Assembly: GCA_903929355.1 (NCBI GenBank)
Contig: CAIYUN010000058.1
Location: forward strand, 1-64,000
Length of the DNA: 64,000 bases
Reading direction: 5' to 3'
Source of the DNA: an uncultured Opitutaceae bacterium
GTDB taxonomy: Bacteria > Verrucomicrobiota > Verrucomicrobiia > Opitutales > Opitutaceae
The notes below the pieces were generated by a model. It saw nothing but the letters and a program-made list of their open reading frames with translations, was not told the DNA's origin and ran no database searches. The translations under genes were made by a program, and so were the position numbers. Positions 26,166 to 34,525 of this stretch are shown piece after piece. Each line of letters begins with the position of its first letter. Within the stretch, counting starts at the first letter, position 1.

Positions 26166-26260
26166 ATTTTAACCACTGATTTCCACTTATTTTCACTGAT
26201 GAAATTCCCCCCATACCTCTCTGCTCCGAATCAGTGCCCATCAGTGTGCATCAGTGGTTT
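26166..26260. repeat. Family B inverted-repeat element 1 between nuoC and nuoD (CACTGAT words)
   Basis: Left arm TTTTAACCACTGATTTCCAC from about 26167. Right arm AATCAGTGCCCATCAGTGTG... ending CAGTGGTTTCC at 26262. The word here is CACTGAT, one base different from the CACTAAT of the neighbouring copy, on both arms. Confidence 0.92.
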
Positions 26261-26281
26261 CCAACTCCGATCCGAACAGAA

Positions 26282-26374
26282 TTTTTAACCACTAATCTGC
26301 ACTAAATTTCACTAATGTTTCAGGTGCCCCAATTCTCCTCCGAATTAGTGTCCATTAGTGTCCATTAGTGGTTT
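26282..26374. repeat. Family B inverted-repeat element 2 between nuoC and nuoD (CACTAAT words)
   Basis: Left arm TTTTTAACCACTAATCTGCA from 26282, right arm GAATTAGTGTCCATTAGTGT from 26342 ending in AGTGGTTTC. It lies 20 bases from element 1 and ends 16 bases before the nuoD start. Confidence 0.92.
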
Positions 26375-26389
26375 CCCACCTCCGACCCG

Positions 26390-27616
26390 ATGCCCACCGA
26401 GTTCACCTTCCCCGACACCGCCGCGAAAAACGCCGCGGGCGAGTTCGAGACCGAGAAAATGTCGCTCTCGATGGGGCCGTCTCATCCCTCCACCCACGGC
26501 GTGCTGCGGTTGCAGCTCGAGCTCGACGGCGAGATCGTGACCAAGTGCGACCCGGTGCTGGGCTACCTGCACCGCGGCGATGAGAAGATCGCGGAGAACA
26601 TGACCTACAACCAGTTCGTGCCCTACACGGACCGGCTCGACTACCTCGCCCCGCTCGCCAACAACGTCGCCTACGCCATCGCCGTCGAGCGCCTGGCGAA
26701 GCTGGAGGTGCCCGCGCGCTGCCAGGCCATCCGGGTGATCGTGTGCGAGATGGCGCGCATTTCCGCGCACCTGCTGGGCCTCGGCGCGTACGGCATCGAT
26801 GTCGGGGCGTGGACCATCTTCCTCTACACCTTCACCGAGCGGGAAAAGCTCTACAAGCTGTTCGAGGAGCTCACCGGCGCGCGTTTCACCACGAGCTATA
26901 CCCGTATCGGCGGTGTCGCCCGCGACGTGCCCGAGGGCTGGAACGACCGCGTCAACGCCTTCTGCGACCAGTTTCTCCCGATCCTCGACGAGATCCTGAG
27001 CCTGCTCACGCGGAACAAGATCTTCATGGACCGCACGGTGGATGTCGGCGTCATTTCCAAGGCCGACGCCATCGCCTACGGTCTCACCGGCCCCAACCTC
27101 CGCGGTTCCGGCGTGCCGCTCGATTTGCGCAAGGACAAGCCCTACAGCGGCTACGAGCAGTATGAGTTCGACGTGCCGGTCGGCACCAAGGGCGACTGCT
27201 ACGACCGCTACCTCTGCCGCGGCGAGGAGATGAAACAGTCCGTCCGCATCATCAAGCAGGCGATCGCGAAGTTCCCCGCCGGCGACTGGTATGCGAAGGA
27301 CGCGCGGAAGATCTTCGCCCCGCCCAAGGACAAGATCCTCACTTCGATGGAGGAGCTCATCCAGAACTTCATGCTGGTGACCGAGGGGCCGCAGATGCCG
27401 GCCGGGGAGGTCTACTTCGAGGCGGAAAACCCGAAGGGCGCGCTGGGCTTCTACATCGTGAGCAAGGGCGGCGGGGTGCCGTGGCGCCTCAAGATCCGCA
27501 GCCCCTCGTTCTGCAACCTCTCCATCCTGCCCAAGATCTGCGTCGGCGACCTCGTGTCCGACGTGGTCTCCATCCTCGGCTCCCTCGACTTCGTCATGGG
27601 CGAAGCGGATCGGTAA
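26390..27616 (+). CDS. nuoD: NADH-quinone oxidoreductase subunit D
   Basis: 408 residues. The 49-kDa subunit that forms the quinone pocket with NuoB. Signatures: MGPSHPSTHGVLRLQLELDG, GYLHRGDEKIAENMTYNQ, PYTDRLDYLAPLANNVAY, and ARDVPEGW. The C-terminus ends FCNLSILPKICVGDLVSDVV then LDFVMGEADR, as in the family. ATG 26390 gives a short acidic N-terminus and normal length. It is followed by a family B repeat and then nuoE. Confidence 0.97.
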   Translation: MPTEFTFPDTAAKNAAGEFETEKMSLSMGPSHPSTHGVLRLQLELDGEIVTKCDPVLGYLHRGDEKIAENMTYNQFVPYTDRLDYLAPLANNVAYAIAVERLAKLEVPARCQAIRVIVCEMARISAHLLGLGAYGIDVGAWTIFLYTFTEREKLYKLFEELTGARFTTSYTRIGGVARDVPEGWNDRVNAFCDQFLPILDEILSLLTRNKIFMDRTVDVGVISKADAIAYGLTGPNLRGSGVPLDLRKDKPYSGYEQYEFDVPVGTKGDCYDRYLCRGEEMKQSVRIIKQAIAKFPAGDWYAKDARKIFAPPKDKILTSMEELIQNFMLVTEGPQMPAGEVYFEAENPKGALGFYIVSKGGGVPWRLKIRSPSFCNLSILPKICVGDLVSDVVSILGSLDFVMGEADR

Positions 27617-27697
27617 ACGGAAAGAGGTCAGAGGTCAGAATCCAAACCACCCAACTAATCACCAGCATCCAGAAATACCACCAAGCCGAACGGACGG

Positions 27698-27790
27698 TTT
27701 AACCACTAATCCACACTAATTTCCACTAATGAAAGCCTCTGATTTCATCTCCTCCGAATTAGTGTCCATTAGTGTCCATTAGTGGTTTCC
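27698..27790. repeat. Family B inverted-repeat element between nuoD and nuoE
   Basis: Left arm TTTAACCACTAATCCACACT from about 27698. Right arm GAATTAGTGTCCATTAGTGT from about 27756, ending in AGTGGTTTCC. Before it, at about 27620-27650, AGAGGTCAGAGGTCAGAATCC words form a small additional repeat. Confidence 0.9.
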
Positions 27791-27843
27791 AACTCCGATC
27801 TGATGCTGCTCCTACCTATTTTCCGCGCTACCTCCTTCCCTTC

Positions 27844-28338
27844 GTGACCCTTTCCCCCGCCACCCTCCAAAAGATCGCCGAGGTCATTCCGCACTACCCG
27901 GCGGAGCAGGCCCGCAGCGCCACGCTGCCGCTGCTGCATCTGATCCAGGAGGATCTCGGCCACATCCCTGACGCGGCCATCGAGTTTGTCGCGGCCAAGC
28001 TGGGGATTCAGCCGGTCAACGTGTATGAGGTGGTGACGTTCTACCCGATGTTCCGCCGCCAGCCGATCGGTCGGCGGCACATCAAGGTCTGCCGGACCCT
28101 GTCCTGCGCGCTGGTGGGCGGCTACAAAACCTGCGCCGCCTTTGAGGCTGAGTTCAACACGCACCGCGGCGAGATCTCGCCCGACGGCGAAGTGACGGTG
28201 GATTTTGTCGAGTGCCTCGCGAGCTGCGGCACCGCCCCCGTGGTGCTGATCGACGACACCCTGCATGAAAACGTGGACTGCGCCAAGGCGAAGGCGCTGA
28301 GCAACCAGATCAAAGCCGAGGCCGCCACCCGCAAATAA
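27844..28338 (+). CDS. nuoE: NADH-quinone oxidoreductase subunit E
   Basis: 164 residues from GTG 27844. Thioredoxin-fold 24-kDa subunit with the 2Fe-2S cluster N1a. Ligands: CRTLSCALVGG and, after about 35 residues, VECLASCGTAPVV. N-terminal helices (IPHYPAEQARSATLPLLHLI) match the family. The frame extends to 27772, but the extra residues translate the family B repeat. GTG 27844 is therefore the likeliest start, although no Shine-Dalgarno is seen. Confidence 0.95.
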   Translation: MTLSPATLQKIAEVIPHYPAEQARSATLPLLHLIQEDLGHIPDAAIEFVAAKLGIQPVNVYEVVTFYPMFRRQPIGRRHIKVCRTLSCALVGGYKTCAAFEAEFNTHRGEISPDGEVTVDFVECLASCGTAPVVLIDDTLHENVDCAKAKALSNQIKAEAATRK

Positions 28339-28360
28339 ACCAGAATCTCACCGCCCTGCC

Positions 28361-28852
28361 GTGAAAAAGCGTCTCACCCACATCGCTCCCGTCAAACTCG
28401 GCCTCATCACGGCCCTGTGCTTCGGGACGTTTGGCCTGTTGATTCTGCTGCTTGATCTGTTGATGGGGGCGGTTCCTTCCTCTTACGAATCCGACTACAG
28501 CTACAACCAGATTTCTCTGACGGGTGCTCCGGGCTCATCCCCTCCGGGCAACCCGGGAGTCCATGCCATCCAACTCTCCAATGGCGTGGTGCCGGAAGCA
28601 CCGACGGCGACCAAATCAGGTCCCACCGCCACCTCGCCGGGTGGTTCCTACAGCCCGTTGAAACCCGCCGCCGGCACGGATTTTCCACTCACCGTCAATG
28701 GTTACTCACGCAGTTTCGCCCTGCCGGTTTTCTTCTCCCTTGGTCTGCCGCTGGTCATGGGGTTCCTCTTCGGGTGGATCGGCGCCCTGCTCTTCAATCT
28801 CCTCGCCAAGTGGACGGGTGGCATCGCCATCACCGTCGAGGACATCACCTGA
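28361..28852 (+). CDS. Small membrane protein between nuoE and nuoF, function unknown
   Basis: 163 residues from GTG 28361. A charged start (MKKRLTHIAPVKLGLI), one hydrophobic segment (about 12-36), a Ser/Pro/Gly-rich loop of about 80 residues, then two hydrophobic segments (ALPVFFSLGLPLVMGFLFGW and IGALLFNLLAKW). The end reads LFNLLAKWTGGIAI, a motif I recall from small membrane proteins of other bacteria, but no function is known to me. It starts 22 bases after nuoE and is not a standard complex I subunit. Confidence 0.75.
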   Translation: MKKRLTHIAPVKLGLITALCFGTFGLLILLLDLLMGAVPSSYESDYSYNQISLTGAPGSSPPGNPGVHAIQLSNGVVPEAPTATKSGPTATSPGGSYSPLKPAAGTDFPLTVNGYSRSFALPVFFSLGLPLVMGFLFGWIGALLFNLLAKWTGGIAITVEDIT

Positions 28853-28908
28853 CCGACGCTGATCGCCAATCCAAATTCGAAAATCCAAATTCCAAAATTC
28901 TTCTCCCC

Positions 28909-29133
28909 ATGATCACACGCGACATGATCCTCACCTTCGCCCGGGCGACACCCTATCGACCGTTTTCCATCCACCTGTCCGATGGCCGGGAGGTCAAGGC
29001 CGCACATCCGGACAGCATGTTCGTCTCGCGCGGTGGCACCCTGTTTCACGAGTCCGATGACGGCGAGATCACGATTTTCGACCTCGATCACATCACTTCC
29101 ATCAATCTCAAACCACGCCGCCGCGCCGCTTGA
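28909..29133 (+). CDS. Small soluble protein before nuoF, function unknown
   Basis: 74 residues from ATG 28909 (MITRDMILTFARATPYRPF). The pattern PYRPFSIHLSDGREVKAAHP followed by a short beta-rich end (GEITIFDLDHITSINL) resembles a family of tiny proteins widespread in planctomycetes and verrucomicrobia whose role is unknown. Immediately upstream, CCAAATTCGAAAATCCAAAT words form a short repeat. Its position between nuoE and nuoF suggests it is co-transcribed, not that it is a complex I part. Confidence 0.7.
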   Translation: MITRDMILTFARATPYRPFSIHLSDGREVKAAHPDSMFVSRGGTLFHESDDGEITIFDLDHITSINLKPRRRAA

Positions 29134-29173
29134 GCATTCCGCACTCCGCAATCGCCACTCCGCACTTCCCCAA

Positions 29174-30523
29174 ATGCCCGCCCCCGCCGAACGCCGTCTC
29201 ATCTTCGCCCACATTGGCGAACCCGGCTACACCAACGACCTCCCCTGCTACCTGAAGCACGGCGGCTACGAGGTGCTGAAGAAGGCGGTCGCGCGTCCGC
29301 CGGCGGAGCTGATGGACGAGGTCAAGAAGTCCGGCCTGCGCGGCCGCGGCGGCGCGGGCTTTTCCTGCGGCCTCAAGTGGTCGTTGGTGGACCGCAAGAG
29401 CGGCAAACCCATCTACCTCGTCGTCAATGCCGATGAGTCCGAACCGGGCACCTTCAAGGACCGCTACATCATTCACCAGGACCCGCATCAGCTGATCGAG
29501 GGGATCATGGTCACCTGTTTCGCGAACAACGTGAAGCAGGCCTACATTTACATCCGCGGCGAGTTTCCCGAGGGCGCGCGCATCCTGGAGCGGGCCATCG
29601 CCGAGGCCCGCGCGGCGAATTTCTGCGGGCCCAACGTCGTGGGCACCGGCTACAGCTGCGAGATCTTCGTCCATCGCGGCGCCGGGGCGTACATCTGCGG
29701 GGAGGAGACCGGGCTGATCGAGTCGCTTGAGGGCAAGCGCCCCTATCCGCGCATCAAGCCGCCGTATTTCCCGGCCGTGCTCGGCCTCTGGCAGTGCCCC
29801 ACCATCGTCAACAACGTCGAGACCCTCTGCCATGTGAAGCACATCGTGGACATGGGCGGCGACAACTACGCGAAGATCGGCACGCCCAACAACACGGGCA
29901 CCCGTCTCCTCTGCGTCAGCGGCCATGTGAAAAAGCCCGGCTATTACGAGTTTGAGGTCGGCAAGGTCACCCTCGGCGAACTGCTGAACGAGGTGTGCGG
30001 CGGCCCGCTGCCCGGGCGGAAGTTCAAGGCGGTCATCCCCGGCGGTTCGTCGGCCAAGGTGCTGAAGTTTGGCGAGACCTTCACCCTGAAAAACAAGGAC
30101 GGCACCACCCGCACCCTCGCGGTCGAGGACATCCCGATGGATTTCGACACGCTCGGCGCGTGCGGCACGATGGGCGGCTCCGGCGGGGTGATCGTGATGG
30201 ACGACTCGACCGACATCGTGGCCGCGCTGGCCAACATCAACGAGTTTTACGCGCACGAGAGCTGCGGCCAGTGCACCCCCTGCCGCGAGGGCTCGCTCTG
30301 GATGAAAAAGATCACCGGCCGCATGGTCCACGCCGGTGCGCGCGCCGAGGACGGCGCCCTGCTCAAGAGCGTGGCCGACCAGATCGCCGGCCGCACCATC
30401 TGCGCCTTCGGCGAGGCCTGCGCGTGGCCCACCCAGAGCTTCATCGCCAAGTTCGGCGACGAGTTCAAGGGCTACGCCGAGACCAAGAAAACCAAGCCCG
30501 CCGAGGCCATTGAATTAGTTTAA
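29174..30523 (+). CDS. nuoF: NADH-quinone oxidoreductase subunit F
   Basis: 449 residues from ATG 29174. The NADH-oxidising 51-kDa flavoprotein. NADH/FMN site motifs: GLRGRGGAGFSCGLKWS, VVNADESEPGTFKDRYI, and GAGAYICGEETGLIESLEG. The 4Fe-4S ligands are in ESCGQCTPCREGSLW and RTICAFGEACAWP. The frame stays open far upstream, but those residues cover the small gene and the GCACTCCGCAATCGCCACTC words at about 29138. MPAPAERRLIF matches the usual start. Confidence 0.97.
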   Translation: MPAPAERRLIFAHIGEPGYTNDLPCYLKHGGYEVLKKAVARPPAELMDEVKKSGLRGRGGAGFSCGLKWSLVDRKSGKPIYLVVNADESEPGTFKDRYIIHQDPHQLIEGIMVTCFANNVKQAYIYIRGEFPEGARILERAIAEARAANFCGPNVVGTGYSCEIFVHRGAGAYICGEETGLIESLEGKRPYPRIKPPYFPAVLGLWQCPTIVNNVETLCHVKHIVDMGGDNYAKIGTPNNTGTRLLCVSGHVKKPGYYEFEVGKVTLGELLNEVCGGPLPGRKFKAVIPGGSSAKVLKFGETFTLKNKDGTTRTLAVEDIPMDFDTLGACGTMGGSGGVIVMDDSTDIVAALANINEFYAHESCGQCTPCREGSLWMKKITGRMVHAGARAEDGALLKSVADQIAGRTICAFGEACAWPTQSFIAKFGDEFKGYAETKKTKPAEAIELV

Positions 30524-30622
30524 CGCAAAGCCGCCAAGCCGCAAAGCCCTGAACCAACCTTTCACTCTAGCCCAACTCTTATCCGCCCTTTGCGTCTTAG
30601 CGCCTTTGCGTTTAATCCGAAT
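30519..30622. repeat. Family C inverted-repeat element 1 between nuoF and nuoG (CGCCAAG words)
   Basis: Left arm TTTAACGCAAAGCCGCCAAG overlaps the nuoF stop codon. Loop CTGAACCAACCTTTCACTC. Right arm from about 30585 ending TTTGCGTTTAATCCGAATCC. The loop matches those in the elements at 33705 and 34401. Confidence 0.93.
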
Positions 30623-30652
30623 CCTTTCCCGCCGCCCGCAAATAAATCAGAA

Positions 30653-30752
30653 TTTCAACGCCAAGACGCCAAGACGCCAAGCACCTCATGTTTTCCGCAT
30701 TACAATCCGCCCCTTGCGCCTTTGCTGCTTAGCGCCTTCGCGTTGAAAAACC
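30653..30752. repeat. Family C inverted-repeat element 2 between nuoF and nuoG
   Basis: Left arm TTTCAACGCCAAGACGCCAA from 30653. Right arm with GCGCCTTTGCTGCTTAGCGC ending CGCGTTGAAAAACC at 30752, eight bases from the nuoG start. Confidence 0.9.
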
Positions 30753-30759
30753 TTCCGCC

Positions 30760-32538
30760 ATGATCGCACCCGCCAAACCCGACCTCGTCACCGTCAACAT
30801 CGACGGCCGCGACATCGCCGTGCCGAAGGGCACGAATGTCATCGAGGCCGCGCGCCTGCTGGGCGTGGACATCCCCCATTACTGCTACCACCCGAAGCTC
30901 ACCGTGGTCGGCAACTGCCGGATGTGCCTGATCGAGATGGGCATGCCGGCGGTGGATCCCGCGACCAAGGCCCCGGTGATGGACCCGGCGACCGGGAAGC
31001 AGCGGATCAACTGGATCCCGCGCCCGCAGATCGGCTGCGCGACCAACGCCTCGCCCGGCCTGCACATCCGCACGCAGACCCCGCAGGTGAAGGACTGCCG
31101 CGAGGGCGTGATGGAGTTCCTCCTCATCAACCACCCGCTCGACTGCCCCATCTGCGACCAGGCCGGCGAGTGCAAGCTGCAGGAACAGGCGACGGGTTAC
31201 GGCCGCGGCTATTCGCGCTTCATCGAGCAGAAGAACGTCAAGCCCAAGCGCACGCTCCTCGGCCCGCGCGTCATGCTCGACGACGAGCGCTGCATCCTCT
31301 GCTCGCGCTGCATCCGCTTCTCGAAGGAGATCGCGCACGACGACGTGCTCGGATTCATCGACCGCGGCAGCCATTCCACCCTCACCTGCTACCCGGGCAA
31401 GAAACTGGAGCACAACTACTCGCTCAACACGGTGGACATCTGCCCCGTGGGCGCGCTCACCAGCACGGATTTCCGCTTCAAGATGCGGGTCTGGTTCCTC
31501 AAGCAGACCAACAGCCTCGATGCCGAGTCCAGCGTCGGCGCCAACACCGTCGTCTGGTCGCGCGAGGGCGCCATCTACCGGATCACCCCGCGTCGGAACG
31601 ACGGGGTCAACGACACCTGGATGGCCGACAGCGGCCGCGAGCTCTACAAACAGGTGCGCGCCCCCGACCGCCTCACCGCCATCAAGGTCAACGGGGCCGA
31701 CAGCGGCCTGCCCATGGCGGTGCATACGGCCGCCGAGCTGTTCAAGGTGGGGCGTGTTGACCCCAACGCGCCGTCCGCGATCTCCGTGGTCGGCTCCGGC
31801 CGCAGCACGGTCGAGGAGCAGTTCCTCACCAAAAAACTCGCCGCCGCGCTGGGCGCCCCGGTGCATCTGGTCAGCCGGGTTGGCGCAGGCGACGGCATCC
31901 TCGTCTCCGCCGACCGCAACCCGAACGTCCGCGGCGCGCTGGTCACCGGTCTCATCACCGCGCTCCCCTCGCCACGGCTCGCAGCGCTCGCGTCCGACAT
32001 CGATGCCGGCAGGATCAAGGTCGTCGTGGCGGTCAACGAGGATCTCACCGCCGCCGGCCTCACCGCCGCGCAGCTCGCCAAGGTCGCGGTCATCTATCTC
32101 GGCACCCATGCCAACGCCACCAGCGCCGCGGCCCAGGTCGTGCTGCCGACGCTCACCGTCTTTGAGAAAAACGGCACGTTCGTGAACCAGCAGTTCCGCC
32201 TCCAGAAATTCCACCAGGCCGTCCCGCCGCCAGCCGGCCCCGCCGTCGACCCGACCCCGGCCGGCCTCGTCCCCCATCTCGCGCTGACCGGCGGTCCCGC
32301 CAACGACCTCGTGGTGCTGGCCAAGCTGATCGCGGCTGGCGGCGGCCTGACGCTGCCCTCCGACCTTCCGGCCCTCTGGTCCCTCATCGCCGCCGAGGTG
32401 CCCGCGCTGGGCACGATGACCTTCGCCAACCTGCCCGAGACTGGCCTGCTCCTCGACCCCACGCCCTGGACTGCGCTCCCTTTTGTGGAGGGCGAGACCC
32501 TGCATTTCAAACCCGCCGTCCCGGCCGCCGCCACCTGA
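30760..32538 (+). CDS. nuoG: NADH-quinone oxidoreductase subunit G
   Basis: 592 residues. The 75-kDa subunit. The N-terminal 2Fe-2S domain has HYCYHPKLTVVGNCRMCLIE and a Cys after it. The His-ligated 4Fe-4S motif is HPLDCPICDQAGECKLQ, followed by CILCSRCIRF and VDICPVGALTS. The C-terminal molybdopterin-type domain is short compared with enterobacterial NuoG (about 900 residues) and retains VFEKNGTFVNQQFRLQ. Such shorter forms occur in several phyla. NuoH begins 15 bases downstream, so these two are tightly joined. Confidence 0.96.
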   Translation: MIAPAKPDLVTVNIDGRDIAVPKGTNVIEAARLLGVDIPHYCYHPKLTVVGNCRMCLIEMGMPAVDPATKAPVMDPATGKQRINWIPRPQIGCATNASPGLHIRTQTPQVKDCREGVMEFLLINHPLDCPICDQAGECKLQEQATGYGRGYSRFIEQKNVKPKRTLLGPRVMLDDERCILCSRCIRFSKEIAHDDVLGFIDRGSHSTLTCYPGKKLEHNYSLNTVDICPVGALTSTDFRFKMRVWFLKQTNSLDAESSVGANTVVWSREGAIYRITPRRNDGVNDTWMADSGRELYKQVRAPDRLTAIKVNGADSGLPMAVHTAAELFKVGRVDPNAPSAISVVGSGRSTVEEQFLTKKLAAALGAPVHLVSRVGAGDGILVSADRNPNVRGALVTGLITALPSPRLAALASDIDAGRIKVVVAVNEDLTAAGLTAAQLAKVAVIYLGTHANATSAAAQVVLPTLTVFEKNGTFVNQQFRLQKFHQAVPPPAGPAVDPTPAGLVPHLALTGGPANDLVVLAKLIAAGGGLTLPSDLPALWSLIAAEVPALGTMTFANLPETGLLLDPTPWTALPFVEGETLHFKPAVPAAAT

Positions 32539-32553
32539 CCCGACGCGCCCGCC

Positions 32554-33699
32554 ATGTTCGATTTCTACTTCCACCTTCCCCTCTGGATCCGGATGCCCGC
32601 CCAAGGCCTCGCGGTCATCCTCGTGCTCTTCCCGCTGGCGGCAGCCTGCTCGATGGCGGAGCGGAAAATCTGCGCGTGGATCCAGGGCCGGCCCGGCCCC
32701 AACCGCACCATCCCGCCCTGGATCGCCTGGGTGCCGGTCATCGCGCCCATCCTGCAGCACCTCGGCGTTTTCCAGCTCGCGGCCGACGGCGGCAAATTCG
32801 TCTTCAAGGAGGACCCGGTGCCCGGGCACGTGAACAAGTTCTATTTCATCCTCTCGCCGATCCTCGCGATGATCCCGGCCCTCACGACCGTGGCCATCGT
32901 GCCGTTTGGGGCGTATCTCTCCGAGGGCCGGCTCGTGCCCATCATGCTGGCGAATGTGGACATCGGCCTTCTGGCGGTGTTCGCCGTGTCGTCGCTCGGC
33001 GTCTATTCCGTGATCCTGGCCGGCTGGGCCTCCAACTCCAAATACCCTTTCCTCGGCAGCGTGCGCGCCTCGGCCCAGCTCATTTCCTACGAGCTTTCCA
33101 TGACGCTGTCCGTACTGCCGGTGTTTCTCTGGGTCAACGCCCCCGGCGGCCACGGCACGCTGAGCCTGTTCGACGTGGTGCAGTCGCAGAGCCAGCCCGG
33201 GTTCCTCGGCGGGCTCTGGTTTATCGTCTTCATGCCGCTCTCGGCCTTCATTTTCCTGGTCGCGTTGTTCGCCGAGACCAACCGCCAGCCGTTCGACATG
33301 CCCGAGTCGGAGGCCGACCTCGTCGGCGGCTTCCACACGGAGTATGGCGCGTTCAAGTGGTCCCTCTTCTTTGTCGCGGAGTATTGCCACATGATCGTGG
33401 GCTCGGGGGTGTTTGTCCTCCTGTTTCTCGGCGGCTGGAACCCGCTGCCGTGGCTGCCGCTCGCGACCGTGGCGGACTGGCTGGGCCTGGCCGGCATCCC
33501 GCTGGCCATGGGCGTGCTCGGCATCGTCATCTTCCTCGGGAAGGTGGCGGCGTTCATCTTCTTCTTCATGTGGGTGCGCTGGACGCTGCCGCGCTTCCGC
33601 TACGACCAGGTGATGAAGATCGGCTGGCAGCGCCTCCTGCCGCTCGCGATCGCCAACCTCATTTTCTACGCCCTGGCCATCGCGGTCATCCAAAAATGA
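32554..33699 (+). CDS. nuoH: NADH-quinone oxidoreductase subunit H
   Basis: 381 residues with about eight to nine membrane segments. Links the quinone site to the membrane arm. Signatures: AERKICAWIQGRPGPNRT near the start, GWASNSKYPFLGSVRASAQL, YELSM, then ALFAETNRQPFDMPESEADL and GFHTEYGAFKWSLFFVAEY. The C-terminal helix pair includes FIFFFMWVRWTLPRFRYDQ. Full length. A family C repeat begins six bases after the stop. Confidence 0.97.
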   Translation: MFDFYFHLPLWIRMPAQGLAVILVLFPLAAACSMAERKICAWIQGRPGPNRTIPPWIAWVPVIAPILQHLGVFQLAADGGKFVFKEDPVPGHVNKFYFILSPILAMIPALTTVAIVPFGAYLSEGRLVPIMLANVDIGLLAVFAVSSLGVYSVILAGWASNSKYPFLGSVRASAQLISYELSMTLSVLPVFLWVNAPGGHGTLSLFDVVQSQSQPGFLGGLWFIVFMPLSAFIFLVALFAETNRQPFDMPESEADLVGGFHTEYGAFKWSLFFVAEYCHMIVGSGVFVLLFLGGWNPLPWLPLATVADWLGLAGIPLAMGVLGIVIFLGKVAAFIFFFMWVRWTLPRFRYDQVMKIGWQRLLPLAIANLIFYALAIAVIQK

Positions 33700-33704
33700 A
33701 AACC

Positions 33705-33826
33705 TTTCAACGCCAAGACGCCAAGGCGCAAAGGCGCCAAGCCTCGAACCAGCCTTTCATCCTATCACCACTCCTCTCCGCCCTTGGCGTCTTCGCGCCT
33801 TCGCGCCTTTGCGTTTAATCCGCACT
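33705..33826. repeat. Family C inverted-repeat element between nuoH and nuoI
   Basis: Left arm TTTCAACGCCAAGACGCCAA to about 33743, loop CCTCGAACCAGCCTTTCATC, right arm from about 33780 to TTTGCGTTTAATCCG at 33822. Further GCACTCCGCACTCTCC words run to the nuoI start at 33852. Confidence 0.93.
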
Positions 33827-33851
33827 CCGCACTCTCCAATCCGCAATTCCC

Positions 33852-34391
33852 ATGGCCGTCGTCCCCGTCCCCCGCAAGCCGCTCACCTTTGCCGAGCGCA
33901 CCTACCTCCCGCAAATCGCGGGGGGCCTGTGGACCACGCTCAAACACTTCGTCGGGCCCAAGGACACGATGGAATACCCCGAGCAGCGCCCGGCCATCCC
34001 GCCCAACTACCGCGGGGTGCCGACGCTGGTCTTCGATCCGCACGGCCGCGAGAAATGCGTGTCCTGCCAGCTCTGCGAGTTTGTCTGCCCGCCCAAGGCC
34101 ATCCGCATCACGCCGGGGGAGATCACCTCCGACGACCCGGCGGCGCACGTCGAGAAACGCCCGCAGGAGTTCGAGATCGACATGCTCCGCTGCATTTACT
34201 GCGGCCTCTGCCAGGAGGTCTGCCCCGAGGAGGCGATTTTCCTGCAAAACCAATACTCCATGACCGGCCTCTCCCGCGCCGAGATGGTGAACGACAAGCA
34301 GCGTCTCTACGAGCTCGGTGGCACGCTGCCCGACGCCCACTTCAAGTGGGACAAGAAAAAGGCCGCCGAGGAGCACTCCCACTCGCACTGA
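33852..34391 (+). CDS. nuoI: NADH-quinone oxidoreductase subunit I
   Basis: 179 residues. The 23-kDa ferredoxin-like subunit with clusters N6a and N6b. Two 4Fe-4S motifs are intact: CVSCQLCEFVCPPKAI and CIYCGLCQEVCPEEAI. The N-terminal amphipathic part (TYLPQIAGGLWTTLKHFVG) sits on the membrane. The C-terminus is His-rich (EEHSHSH). It lies between two family C repeats, the second starting about ten bases after the stop. Confidence 0.97.
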   Translation: MAVVPVPRKPLTFAERTYLPQIAGGLWTTLKHFVGPKDTMEYPEQRPAIPPNYRGVPTLVFDPHGREKCVSCQLCEFVCPPKAIRITPGEITSDDPAAHVEKRPQEFEIDMLRCIYCGLCQEVCPEEAIFLQNQYSMTGLSRAEMVNDKQRLYELGGTLPDAHFKWDKKKAAEEHSHSH

Positions 34392-34400
34392 TGAACATGA

Positions 34401-34524
34401 TTTTTCAACGCAAACTCGCAAAGGCGCTAAGCCGCCAAGCCTCGAACCAACCTTTCACTCAAACAAATCTCCTCTCCGATCTTTGCGTCTCCGCGCCTTC
34501 GCGCCTTGGCGTTTAATCCGAATC
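34401..34524. repeat. Family C inverted-repeat element between nuoI and nuoJ
   Basis: Left arm TTTTTCAACGCAAACTCGCA to about 34441, loop CCTCGAACCAACCTTTCACT, right arm from about 34479 to CGTTTAATCCGAATCC. The right arm ends exactly at the nuoJ ATG, so the repeat forms the whole leader. Confidence 0.94.
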
Positions 34525-34525
34525 C

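Noticed and set aside
30700-33693. Very long open frame on the minus strand antisense to nuoG and nuoH
   Set aside because: Its translation is rich in Arg, Gly, His and Asp with no family motif. Such frames arise opposite GC-rich genes with G/C third positions. The plus-strand genes are clear complex I subunits.
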